Shown one piece after another: positions 16,865 to 24,107 of a stretch of DNA of 27,575 bases. Under the pieces are notes generated by a model that did no database searches, was not told the DNA's origin, and saw nothing but the letters and a program-made list of their open reading frames with translations. The translations under genes and the position numbers were made by a program. The stretch comes from an uncultured Lachnospiraceae bacterium. GTDB taxonomy: Bacteria; Bacillota_A; Clostridia; Lachnospirales; Lachnospiraceae. Location of the stretch: assembly GCA_902801585.1 (NCBI GenBank), contig CADCIU010000035.1, positions 1-27,575 on the forward strand, written 5' to 3'. Each line of letters begins with the position of its first letter. Position 1 is the stretch's first letter.

Positions 16865-16960
16865 CTCATACCAGCGGTTTCGCAATATTTTGACCGCTCA
16901 AAACAGCGGTCCCCGCAGTGCATTGCCCCTCAAACCAGCGGTTTCCCGCAGTACTTGCAG
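16865..16960 (-). repeat. 32-bp triplication spanning the end of the zinc-ribbon gene
   Basis: Three contiguous copies with an exact 32-bp period: 16929-16960 (last codons and TGA of the upstream gene), 16897-16928 and 16865-16896. Shared cores are CTCAAACCAGCGG, CTCAAAACAGCGG and CTCATACCAGCGG. The third copy abuts the next gene and provides its GAGGG ribosome-binding site. Confidence 0.9.
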
Positions 16961-17697
16961 ATCATTGCTTCGCCGACAGTAATAGAAACGGCTGCGCCGC
17001 AATTGCCGCAGACATACGCATTCTTGGGAAGCCTTCGGAATTCGATAATATTGATCTGCTGCCTCTCAGGGTCATTCTCTATATTCATCAGATAATTGCG
17101 TTTCAAGAGGCGGATTACCTCCTGCGGTGCATTCCCTCTCTGCGCATCGTTCGCCAGCGCCGAATAAAGATAGTCCTTGCGCCCGGCGGATGCGAACAGC
17201 AGCGCGTATTCCCGCGCTCTCCTTCTCTGTATTTTCCGGTTCACCAACATATATATAATGAAAAACCCGATTGCCAAACTGATGAAAGAAGTGAACCACT
17301 TTCCAAATCCGGAGCCCATCACATCACTGAACATCTCAAAAGCAGCCATCCCGACCGCCGGAATCCCAAGGATCCAGATCAGCACATCCTCCGCCCATCC
17401 GTTCTCCTCTCCCTTCAGACATTTCTCAGTGAGAAACCGGTTGACAGATTTCAGATTCAGATCCAAGCGCTCCATGGCTTCCTTATACGCTGCTTTGTCT
17501 TCCACGCGCGCCTGATGCGTGAATACGCAGGAACAAATAAACACCGGCAGAAAAGCGCAGATCAGCGCAGCCAAAGCAATCGCCGCCAATTCCGTCGCTC
17601 CCTTGACCAACGTATTAAATGCAATGACAACCAAAAACAGGCTAATATATATAATCCAAAGGATTCTCCGCATCTTGCGGTAATCAGTTTTTTTCAT
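16930..17697 (-). CDS. Membrane protein with C-terminal zinc ribbon (paralogue A)
   Basis: A 255-residue protein with about four membrane helices (RILWIIYISLFLVVIAF; LAAIALAALICAFLPVFICS; DVLIWILGIPAVGMAAF; FTSFISLAIGFFIIYMLV). A basic RKIQRRRAREYALLF segment and a helical, winged-helix-like stretch (QEVIRLLKRNYLMNIE) lead to a C-terminal zinc ribbon (Cys230-GN-Cys233, Cys247-KY-Cys250). No family function is known to me. GGGGAGG lies 5 nt before ATG 17697. It follows the zinc-ribbon solute-binding protein by 122 bp and precedes paralogue B by 74 bp, so the three probably form one unit. The shared zinc ribbon in all three suggests a common cytoplasmic partner (inference). Confidence 0.78.
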   Translation of the reverse strand: MKKTDYRKMRRILWIIYISLFLVVIAFNTLVKGATELAAIALAALICAFLPVFICSCVFTHQARVEDKAAYKEAMERLDLNLKSVNRFLTEKCLKGEENGWAEDVLIWILGIPAVGMAAFEMFSDVMGSGFGKWFTSFISLAIGFFIIYMLVNRKIQRRRAREYALLFASAGRKDYLYSALANDAQRGNAPQEVIRLLKRNYLMNIENDPERQQINIIEFRRLPKNAYVCGNCGAAVSITVGEAMICKYCGKPLV

Positions 17698-17712
17698 TAA
17701 CGCCTCCCCGTA

Positions 17713-17844
17713 AGGTGTCAAGGGGACGGTTCTTTTGACACCTTTGTGTCTTCTTGCTCTGCCTCAATCGATTCACGCAGGTGTCAAAGGGACGGTTCTT
17801 TTGACACTATTGCCACATCTTACTCTGCCGCAATCGATTCACGT
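17713..17844. repeat. 66-bp tandem duplication of a gene end plus palindromic repeat
   Basis: Two contiguous 66-bp units (17713-17778, 17779-17844). Each holds one copy of the dispersed palindrome (GGTGTCAA, core GGGACGGTTCTT, TTGACAC) and then a copy of the last codons and stop of the solute-binding protein gene (shared GCAATCGATTCACG or CTCAATCGATTCACG). Unit 2 contains the real gene end; unit 1 is a non-functional copy in the gap before the next gene. Confidence 0.92.
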
Positions 17845-19526
17845 ATTATACTTGCAGCTCTGTCACATGCATCAGCCATAGCCTGCGAATTCTCCGGTTC
17901 ATACCATGCATCAAGGAAACCGCCCTGCGACTCCACAGCTCCCTGCCACACCCCGGTATTACGTGTACAAGGGCGTGCGAACAGCGTCCCGTTTTCTTCC
18001 ACTTTTACAAACGCAGAAACATCCATGCCCTCAAAAGCATTTACGAATTCATCCGAAATCCCGGGCATGCCGGCCATGGTAACGCCGAGCCGCGCCTGCT
18101 TGATCTGAGCGTCCATGGAGCAAAGATACTCGATCAGGCTTGCTGCCGCGTCAGGATTGTCCGTGTCTGCAGATGCTGCCCAGCCAAGTCCGTTGTAACA
18201 GCTCCACCTCTCGTCCTTTTGACAGGCACCGTCACCGTTCCTGTCGTAGTAAGGAATCTCTGCCCATGCATACTCCTCGCTGTTTATAGGCAAGTAATAG
18301 GTACTGGCCATCCAGGACCCCTGTGTGATCATAGCGGCCTTGCCCTCCAGGAAAAGGTAATCCACGCTGTACTCTTCCAGGACCGACTCCGGCGTTCCGA
18401 CGGTGAGCATCTTGCGCACCATCTCCATGCCTTCCTTGGATTCCGGGGAATCAATGTCTGTATCCGTCCTTTCTTCATTGATGACATTTCCGCCGTATGC
18501 ATAGACGTAGTTGTACCAGCCGTCCTGATCGTTGATCGTATCGATGGCAACACCGTAGATATCGTCGTCAGTCGCCTCTGTAATTGCCTTCGCGGCTTCA
18601 TACATATCCTGATAGGTCCACTCATCCGTCGGATATTCTACGCCCGCCCGGTCAAAGAGCGTCTTGTTGTAGAGGAGCGCGATGGTGTCATGGTCCTTGG
18701 GAAGAGCGAAAATCCTGCCGTCACTCCGTGTGTAGATCGAGACTAGATCAGGATAATACATGTTCATATCAACGCCGTCTTTTTCAATGTACTCCGTCAG
18801 ATCCATCAAAACATCATTGTCCATATAGATCCGGCAATAGTCGGAATTCATCCAGAACACATCCGGAAGCGTTCCGCCGGCTGCCCCCGATTCAATCCGT
18901 GTCCAATAATCCCCCCAATCAGTAGCTTTGACCTCAACTCTGGGATTACCCAAAGCAGTCCAGTCATCGCAGATTTCCTGGATGCCTGCCCGCTGGGCAG
19001 AGTCCCAAATAATAATGCTCAGGGGATCAGAAGAAGCCAAAACAGAGCCAGCCGAATCTGTGCTGCTCTCTTTTTCTTCCGCCTCTTGCGTCTCGCTGTC
19101 CTTCGCCACCTCCGAATCTGTCTGCTCGGCCTGTCCTTTCTCATCCTGCGATGCGTCCGCTACTGCATTTTCTGAGTCATTCTTCTTCGAAGATAACACG
19201 AGGAACGACAGCGTTCCAATCATCATCAAGAGCACTACCGCTATAGCTCCCAGCAGAATGACCGCCGGATTTGTACCCCTGCCTCCGGGCCGTCTGGGCT
19301 GATCGCTTCCGGGCCGTCCGGGCAACTCGCCCCATCGGGCGTTCCCGCCGTCATCCATTTGATACTCACGCGGCTCCGTTCTCTGCGCGCGGTAATTCGC
19401 ACTACTCCGGGATGTTTTCTCCTCTTCTCTGTCCACTTCTATTGCTCGCTCTCCGCACTGCGGACAATAATAGTTCCCAGGCGCCAATATAGAATTGCAT
19501 CTACGGCAGATCATTCTCTTATTCAT
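17820..19526 (-). CDS. Membrane-anchored family 1 solute-binding protein with N-terminal zinc ribbon
   Basis: A 568-residue protein of unusual build. Residues 7-24 form a zinc ribbon (CRRC, CPQC). A polar Arg/Gly-rich linker leads to one membrane helix (88-111), then an acidic Ser/Glu stalk (about 113-160) and a full extracellular sugar-type solute-binding domain from about 163 (SIIIWDSAQRAGIQEI; LPDVFWMNSDYCRIYMDN; RIFALPKDHDTIALLYNKTL; MITQGSWMAS). Ordinary binding proteins are lipoproteins; here the ribbon would face the cytoplasm. No ABC permease or ATPase is nearby, so the protein may sense rather than transport. ATG 19526 with AGAGGAAG 6 nt upstream is preferred over a longer frame from 19640. 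Its 3' end is duplicated (17713-17844). Confidence 0.88.
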   Translation of the reverse strand: MNKRMICRRCNSILAPGNYYCPQCGERAIEVDREEEKTSRSSANYRAQRTEPREYQMDDGGNARWGELPGRPGSDQPRRPGGRGTNPAVILLGAIAVVLLMMIGTLSFLVLSSKKNDSENAVADASQDEKGQAEQTDSEVAKDSETQEAEEKESSTDSAGSVLASSDPLSIIIWDSAQRAGIQEICDDWTALGNPRVEVKATDWGDYWTRIESGAAGGTLPDVFWMNSDYCRIYMDNDVLMDLTEYIEKDGVDMNMYYPDLVSIYTRSDGRIFALPKDHDTIALLYNKTLFDRAGVEYPTDEWTYQDMYEAAKAITEATDDDIYGVAIDTINDQDGWYNYVYAYGGNVINEERTDTDIDSPESKEGMEMVRKMLTVGTPESVLEEYSVDYLFLEGKAAMITQGSWMASTYYLPINSEEYAWAEIPYYDRNGDGACQKDERWSCYNGLGWAASADTDNPDAAASLIEYLCSMDAQIKQARLGVTMAGMPGISDEFVNAFEGMDVSAFVKVEENGTLFARPCTRNTGVWQGAVESQGGFLDAWYEPENSQAMADACDRAASIIRESIAAE

Positions 19527-19860
19527 TGAACACTTCCTCTTACTTAATATCTCGTCCTTACCGAACTTATCAGCGAACTGGAATATACCTGGGATTGCAG
19601 ACCAACTTGCCTCTGATTTTATTCCAGCCCACCGTCGCACTTGATCCAGCCCGACTCTTTAATTGCAAAAATCAAATGTTGCCAAAACACTGACCTTATT
19701 AATTGTAAAACTCAAATTCAGTCAAATACACTTTGATAAAACGAAAGTTGTCAAAAGAACCGTCCCCGTGACACCATCTTGGATGGTCTTGGAAGTTCTC
19801 CTTGGAAGTGTAGCATTTAAGCCGCAACATCTTTTCAAGAGACTAAAACCCTGCCCCAGC
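19527..19860. other. Leader of the solute-binding protein gene with a 40-bp tandem repeat
   Basis: No gene found. Two contiguous 40-bp units (19659-19698, 19699-19738) share TTAATTGYAAAAMTCAAAT and CAAAWACACT. On the minus strand TTGACT at 19725-19720 could be a -35 but is followed only by a weak TTAATA. A copy of the GACGGTTCT palindrome (19747-19775) follows, with no clear terminator for the lipoprotein gene. Confidence 0.6.
19747..19775 (-). repeat. Dispersed GACGGTTCT palindrome, single copy
   Basis: On the minus strand GGTGTCACGGGGACGG then TTCTTTTGACAAC. It is in the same family as the copies at 7069, 17713, 17779 and 23042, with one mismatch in the right arm. Confidence 0.88.
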
Positions 19861-20679
19861 CTATTCCCCGGCTTCTCTCAAGACCTCTTCCGCCTCTTTC
19901 AAGTATTTTTCCACAAACTCCACTTCCTCATCGTAATTGCGGCCGCTATAATCATCTGTGATTTCCCGCCCGTCGATGATTGAATTCGTTTCTCCGGCCG
20001 GATCATCTTTCCAGTCAGGGAGGCAGCCGGAAAAATCCAGCCTTCCTGTACTGTGACCCGATTCCTTGCCGATCAATGTCCCATCACACACATAAAACAA
20101 GCTGTAATTGTCTCCACCGTAATGTGAGATTACGAGCCCTTCTCGTCCTTTCATATAGCTGATAAGAGTTGGCCCCACACCACCGTCAACACTTACGCAG
20201 CGTATTTCTTGACCGATAGAAAGAGTTTTACCATCAGCGTCCCATGCCGCGATTGGTTGGTATTTTGCCAGATGAATCGCTGATTCCATCTGCGTAAGCG
20301 CCTGAACCATTTCAATAACAGATGCTTTATCGTTAAGATCGAGGTTATCATACTTTTCCTGTACAGCCTCATCGGCCTGCTGCAGGAGCTGCATGGCATC
20401 CTCGGCTGGCTCACCCTGCTCCGCCGTGGCACCCTCGGCCGACCGGCCCTGCTCCGCACGAGCCTCATCACTCGACCATCCCTGCTCCGCACCATCCTCA
20501 TCGCCAGGCAAGCCTTGCTCCGCAGCCCCTTCTTCTGCCGACTGCGCTTCCTCAATCTGGCTGGACACTCCGATTTCGGATGATTCTTCCTTCGGGGAAG
20601 ACTTGGCGCAGGCAGCCAGCGAAACCACCAAAACCATGGCCAAAAACAAAGATCGCCGCCTATTTTTTGTAGATATCAT
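19861..20679 (-). CDS. Lipoprotein with 11-residue AEQG repeats
   Basis: A 272-residue exported lipoprotein: basic start, hydrophobic core and lipobox SLAAC (Cys24). Residues about 47-92 hold four 11-residue repeats, each with AEQG, encoded by a 33-bp minisatellite. The soluble part (about 95-272) alternates helical (NLDLNDKASVIEMVQALTQM) and beta-rich stretches (ISYMKGREGLVISHYGGDNY; SLFYVCDGTLIGKESGHSTG) and is not recognised. It starts 3 bp after the XRE stop, with AAGGAG inside the regulator's last codons, so the two are translationally coupled and the regulator probably governs this gene. Function unknown. Confidence 0.82.
   Translation of the reverse strand: MISTKNRRRSLFLAMVLVVSLAACAKSSPKEESSEIGVSSQIEEAQSAEEGAAEQGLPGDEDGAEQGWSSDEARAEQGRSAEGATAEQGEPAEDAMQLLQQADEAVQEKYDNLDLNDKASVIEMVQALTQMESAIHLAKYQPIAAWDADGKTLSIGQEIRCVSVDGGVGPTLISYMKGREGLVISHYGGDNYSLFYVCDGTLIGKESGHSTGRLDFSGCLPDWKDDPAGETNSIIDGREITDDYSGRNYDEEVEFVEKYLKEAEEVLREAGE
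20407..20534 (-). repeat. 33-bp coding minisatellite in the lipoprotein gene
   Basis: The octamer TGCTCCGC recurs at 20417, 20450, 20483 and 20516, exactly 33 bp apart. It encodes four 11-residue units in frame, so copy-number changes would alter only the length of the surface linker. Confidence 0.88.
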
Positions 20680-20682
20680 AAC

Positions 20683-21054
20683 TCACAGCTTCTCCTTTTT
20701 ATCTTCCCTCTGCATCTCCGAAAGCGCCTGCATATATCCGAGAAGGCGTCCTTGCTTCTCTTTGTCCAGCTCAAGAAACTGCATAAACGCTTTTCCGTAT
20801 TCAGAATCCTTAGTGACCAAAATATAGTCCGCCGGATTGCTCCGACTCCCAACCCCATCTGTGCCGCCCAGAAGTTCATAAGGCGTAATATCGAGCACGC
20901 TGCATATGATCAGGATCTTTTCACTCACCGGATTCGTCTTCTTCCTCTTCCAGTCACTGATGCTGCTCTGTGCAATCCCCGTTTTTTCCGAGAACTCCTT
21001 CTGTGACATTCCCCGCTTGTCCAACAACTCGAAGATCCGCTCTGATATAGTCAT
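20683..21054 (-). CDS. XRE-family transcriptional regulator
   Basis: A 123-residue cytoplasmic DNA-binding protein. Residues about 3-62 are a Cro/C1 HTH (MSQKEFSEKTGIAQSSISDW, with recognition helix AQSSISDWKRKKTNPVSE), followed by LDITPYELLGG typical of the family and a helical tail rich in Lys/Glu. Such proteins repress or activate nearby promoters. It is divergent from the MATE-ATPase gene (203 bp apart) and coupled to the lipoprotein gene, so it could control both. GGGGCAGG lies just before the ATG. Confidence 0.9.
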   Translation of the reverse strand: MTISERIFELLDKRGMSQKEFSEKTGIAQSSISDWKRKKTNPVSEKILIICSVLDITPYELLGGTDGVGSRSNPADYILVTKDSEYGKAFMQFLELDKEKQGRLLGYMQALSEMQREDKKEKL

Positions 21055-21097
21055 CTGTCCTGCCCCTTTGCCCTTTCAATAGCTCTAAAGATTGCTC

Positions 21098-21126
21098 TTT
21101 CAAAGTTCTGATTCTTCACATATAAT
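21098..21126 (+). promoter_or_regulatory. Candidate promoter of the MATE-ATPase gene
   Basis: Perfect TATAAT at 21121-21126 with a weak -35 (TTTCAA, 21098-21103) at 17 nt. The weak -35 suggests an activator or a different start site. Confidence 0.4.
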
Positions 21127-21188
21127 TTTAACATAATCCATAACCCGCAATTCGTCAACACGTTTAAATTCGTTCATAAAAATTTCAC

Positions 21189-21246
21189 GGTGCCAAGTAC
21201 CTTTACGAAAAAGTTACAGAAAAGGCACCATCAAGGGAAAGGCACC
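21189..21246. repeat. GGTGCC/GGCACC repeat cluster before the MATE-ATPase gene
   Basis: GGTGCCAAGTACCTTT (21189-21204) faces two direct copies of AAAGGCACC (21221-21229 and 21238-21246), giving one inverted and one direct arrangement. It is related in style to the GGTGTCA-type repeats but has a different core. Confidence 0.65.
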
Positions 21247-21257
21247 ATAATAAGGAA

Positions 21258-23042
21258 ATGAACCGCAGCATCATGAACCGCAGCATCATACGAAACACAT
21301 TTTACATTCAGCTCCTTGCCTTCATCCTCCTATCCCTCTCCTCCTCCGTAGGCTCCATGGTGGACGGCGTCGTGATCGGCCAGTTCCTCGGCGTAGATTC
21401 CATCGCCGCGTTCGGAATCATCAACCCTCTGATGATCGCCTTCTCCATCATCGGCGCAGTCGTCGCCGCAGGCGCCCGCAACAGATTCACAAAGCTTCTC
21501 GGCGCCGGCAAAACATCGCAAGCCCGGAAAGTATTCTCCATGGCCTGCATCCTGTCCACAGGAATCGCAGCCGCACTGATGCTCTTCCTGATCATTTTCT
21601 CAGGTCCCGTCACAAGCGCCCTGGGAGCTTCCAAGAACACCGCAGCCCTTCTCCCCAAAGCCAGAAACTATCTGATCGGAATCTCCTTCGGCCTTCCCGC
21701 CATGAATCTGGTCAGGGTTCTCAACGGATTCATGCCCCTCGACAACGACAGAAACCTGCCGGTCATCAGCTCCATCTTTCTGACCGTCTCAGATATTGTG
21801 ATGGACCTGGCGGCGGTGCTGTTTTTCCACGGAGATACATTGGAAATGGGCATTGCCACGAGCATCAGCTATTATGTCGCGCTGGCAGTCCTGCTCACGC
21901 ATTTCCTCAAAAAGGATATTTTCCTTCGATTCCAATTCAGAGGCCTGCCATGGAAGGAAACCGGCGAAATCCTGGGGAAAGGAATGCCGTCCGGCGTGTG
22001 CCGCCTGGGAAACACACTCCGCTGCGTCTTTATGAACCGAATGCTGGCAATCATTGCTTCTTCCGCGGAGATCGCCGCCTACTCGGTCCACCGCCAGGCG
22101 GACTCCTTCTTCAACCCTGTTACGATCGGAATGGCTGACACCGTCGCGCTCCTGGCAGGAATCCTGGTGGGTGAGCAGGACCGCCCCATGATGAAGCGCC
22201 TGCTGTTTACCTCCGTGCAGGCCACCCTCATCATAACTGCAGGAATCGCTGCTTTGGTCTGGATTTTTGCCCCCCAGTTCGCGTCCCTGTACATCAAGGA
22301 CAACCCGGAGGCGCTCCGCCTCGCAGTCACCGCGGTGCGCTGCTACGCCATAGGCATGCCGATCAACGGTCTGAACCTGATCTATCTGAATTATTTCCAG
22401 GGAGTAGGAAAGAGTGTACTGGCATCCGTGTCCGGTTTCATCTGCGAGTCAGGCCTTCTGATCCTCTCGGCAGCGGCCATGATGCCTGCGCTCGGCGCGG
22501 ACGCCGTCTGGTGGGCATACCCCGTCTCCCAGTTCCTTGTGATGTGCTATTACGGAATTGTGGTGGCCATTGAGAGCCGCCGTATCAAAATACACCGGGA
22601 AGGCCTGTGGAACAGAGTCCTTCTCCTTCCCGACACCTTCGACGTGCTCGAGAATGATAAAATTGATGTGACGATCACCGAGATGGACGAAGTGATGCAG
22701 CTCACCGATACAGTTTGGAACTTCTGCGATACCCACGGCTGCGATACTACTCGAAGAAGCCACCTCGTCCTCAGCGTAGAAGAACTGGCAAGAAATATGA
22801 TCCAGCATGGATTCACTGACGACAAACCTCACTGCATCGAAGTGCGGGTCCTGAAAAAAAGGGACGGCTACTATGTCCGCTTCCGGAACGACTGCCTGAT
22901 CTTTGATCCCGTCAAGCAGATCCAGCTCCTCTCCGACGAGGATCCCACCTACCATATCGGCCTGCGCATGATCGCCGGGATCGCCAAAGACATCCAGTAC
23001 ACCTGTGTCCTGAAGCTGAACAATATCCTGGTCAAGATATAG
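21258..23042 (+). CDS. MATE transporter fused to anti-sigma-type HATPase domain
   Basis: A 594-residue protein. Residues about 10-450 form a MATE-like twelve-helix transporter (IQLLAFILLSLSSSVGSMVD then GVVIGQFLGVDSIAAFGI; second half GKGMPSGVCRLGNTLRCVFM). Residues about 469-594 are a cytoplasmic RsbW/SpoIIAB-like GHKL ATPase: N-box EELARNMIQHGF, a FRNDCLIFDP stretch near the G1 position, and HIGLRMIAGIAKD as the G2 region. Such ATPases normally bind anti-anti-sigma factors or phosphorylate Ser, and none is nearby. The first five codons are duplicated (MNRSI twice, 15-bp repeat), so ATG 21258 and ATG 21273 are both possible; AAGGAA abuts the first. The stop codon overlaps a palindromic repeat. 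Confidence 0.88.
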   Translation: MNRSIMNRSIIRNTFYIQLLAFILLSLSSSVGSMVDGVVIGQFLGVDSIAAFGIINPLMIAFSIIGAVVAAGARNRFTKLLGAGKTSQARKVFSMACILSTGIAAALMLFLIIFSGPVTSALGASKNTAALLPKARNYLIGISFGLPAMNLVRVLNGFMPLDNDRNLPVISSIFLTVSDIVMDLAAVLFFHGDTLEMGIATSISYYVALAVLLTHFLKKDIFLRFQFRGLPWKETGEILGKGMPSGVCRLGNTLRCVFMNRMLAIIASSAEIAAYSVHRQADSFFNPVTIGMADTVALLAGILVGEQDRPMMKRLLFTSVQATLIITAGIAALVWIFAPQFASLYIKDNPEALRLAVTAVRCYAIGMPINGLNLIYLNYFQGVGKSVLASVSGFICESGLLILSAAAMMPALGADAVWWAYPVSQFLVMCYYGIVVAIESRRIKIHREGLWNRVLLLPDTFDVLENDKIDVTITEMDEVMQLTDTVWNFCDTHGCDTTRRSHLVLSVEELARNMIQHGFTDDKPHCIEVRVLKKRDGYYVRFRNDCLIFDPVKQIQLLSDEDPTYHIGLRMIAGIAKDIQYTCVLKLNNILVKI

Positions 23043-23079
23043 TGTCACGGGGACGGTTCTGCTGACACCCTTGACACCC
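23042..23079. repeat. GACGGTTCT palindrome filling a convergent gene gap
   Basis: GTGTCACGGGGACGGTTCTG then CTGACACC (23042-23069) starts on the last base of the MATE-ATPase stop codon. It is followed by TGACACCCT twice in tandem, reaching the stop of the convergent LRR gene. Confidence 0.88.
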
Positions 23080-24060
23080 TTAATACGAATACCCATCCCC
23101 CGCAATATTATAGTCAACATACTCAAACTCATCCATCAGCCCATTCTCATAGTCTCTTCTGATCTTGTCCCGTATTTCTTCCAGGCAGTCATAGACCAGC
23201 CGGACCGGCAGCGGAGCGTCAGAATCACTGATTCTATATTCTTTACCGCCCACCCAGACAGTCTTCAGCGAATAGCACTCCTCGAAAGCCCTTACCCCGA
23301 CCTTTTCCAGTCCTTCCGGCAGCTCCAGATGCTCCAGATACTGGCAAATGCGGAAGGTCCTTTCTCCCAGCTCAGTGATTCCTTTCCCGATCACAGCACT
23401 TGTCAGTGACCAGCACTCTTCAAACACTTCATGCTCCATCTTGGTCACACTATCCGGAATGACAATATCCTTAATCCCGGAATAATGAAAAGCGCCGTAT
23501 CCAATCTCCTGCACAGTATCCGGCAGAATGACATGCTTGACATCCTTACAGCTGCTAAAAGCGAATCGATCGATCTCCCTGATCCATGACGGCACCACTA
23601 CCGTTTCTTTCTGCGCCTCCTCATTACACTTCAGAAAGACATCGCCCTTAATCTCATACGGAATTTCATACTCCGCATCCTCAGGTTCCACAAACTCCGC
23701 CAAAACAGAGTACTTCTTCCCAGCTACCCCTGAAACCACTTTTTTGGAATAATACTTACCCATCCGCTCCAAAATATAGCTGAACCTTCTCTCATATAAC
23801 GGGTGCGTTTCGTCGCATTCCAGCGCTTTGAAAAACAGCTTAGGTCCGTCCAGCAGCCTGGCCATGTCCACAATTTCCGGAATTTCGTCGACAGTCTTTA
23901 TCCATTCGGCCGCCTGCTCCTGATAAGGCGCAAGCCCTTTTGCATATCCTTCTTCCGGGGACTGAATCGCCATGAATTTCGTCAGAACCGCCCGCACAAT
24001 ATTTCTACATCTCTCCATCACTACAGGTTTGCTGTTCTCCGTGAATATTTGATCTGTCAT
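23080..24060 (-). CDS. BspA-type leucine-rich repeat protein, cytoplasmic
   Basis: A 326-residue protein with no signal peptide or membrane helix. Residues about 1-150 are a helical, unrecognised N-terminal region. Residues about 155-280 hold about five LRR_5 (BspA/TpLRR) repeats of roughly 23 residues (IREIDRFAFSSCKDVKHVIL; VQEIGYGAFHYSGIKDIVIP; VTKMEHEVFEECWSLTSAVI; ITELGERTFRICQYLEHLEL; LEKVGVRAFEECYSLKTVWV). The C-terminal tail is acidic and Tyr-rich. LRR_5 proteins are usually binding scaffolds. GGGGGAT precedes the ATG; 47 bp separate it from the dipeptidase, which is transcribed in the same direction upstream. Confidence 0.88.
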   Translation of the reverse strand: MTDQIFTENSKPVVMERCRNIVRAVLTKFMAIQSPEEGYAKGLAPYQEQAAEWIKTVDEIPEIVDMARLLDGPKLFFKALECDETHPLYERRFSYILERMGKYYSKKVVSGVAGKKYSVLAEFVEPEDAEYEIPYEIKGDVFLKCNEEAQKETVVVPSWIREIDRFAFSSCKDVKHVILPDTVQEIGYGAFHYSGIKDIVIPDSVTKMEHEVFEECWSLTSAVIGKGITELGERTFRICQYLEHLELPEGLEKVGVRAFEECYSLKTVWVGGKEYRISDSDAPLPVRLVYDCLEEIRDKIRRDYENGLMDEFEYVDYNIAGDGYSY

Positions 24061-24079
24061 GCTAATCCCCCTTCTTTAT

Positions 24080-24100
24080 GGTGTCAGGCACTTCTTCACC
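24080..24100. repeat. GGTGTCAGGCA repeat between dipeptidase and LRR genes
   Basis: GGTGTCAGGCACTTCTTCACC lies between the dipeptidase stop and the LRR Shine-Dalgarno. It shares the GGTGTCA arm with the dispersed palindrome but lacks the GACGGTTCT core. Confidence 0.5.
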
Positions 24101-24107
24101 CCCTGGA

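Noticed and set aside
16855..16885. Longer start (TTG 16885) for zinc-ribbon paralogue B
   Set aside because: The extra codons lie inside a 32-bp repeat copy and have no RBS; ATG 16855 has GAGGG at the right distance.
16865..17844. Possible CRISPR array
   Set aside because: Copies are directly adjacent, have no unique spacers, include gene ends, and no cas genes are near.
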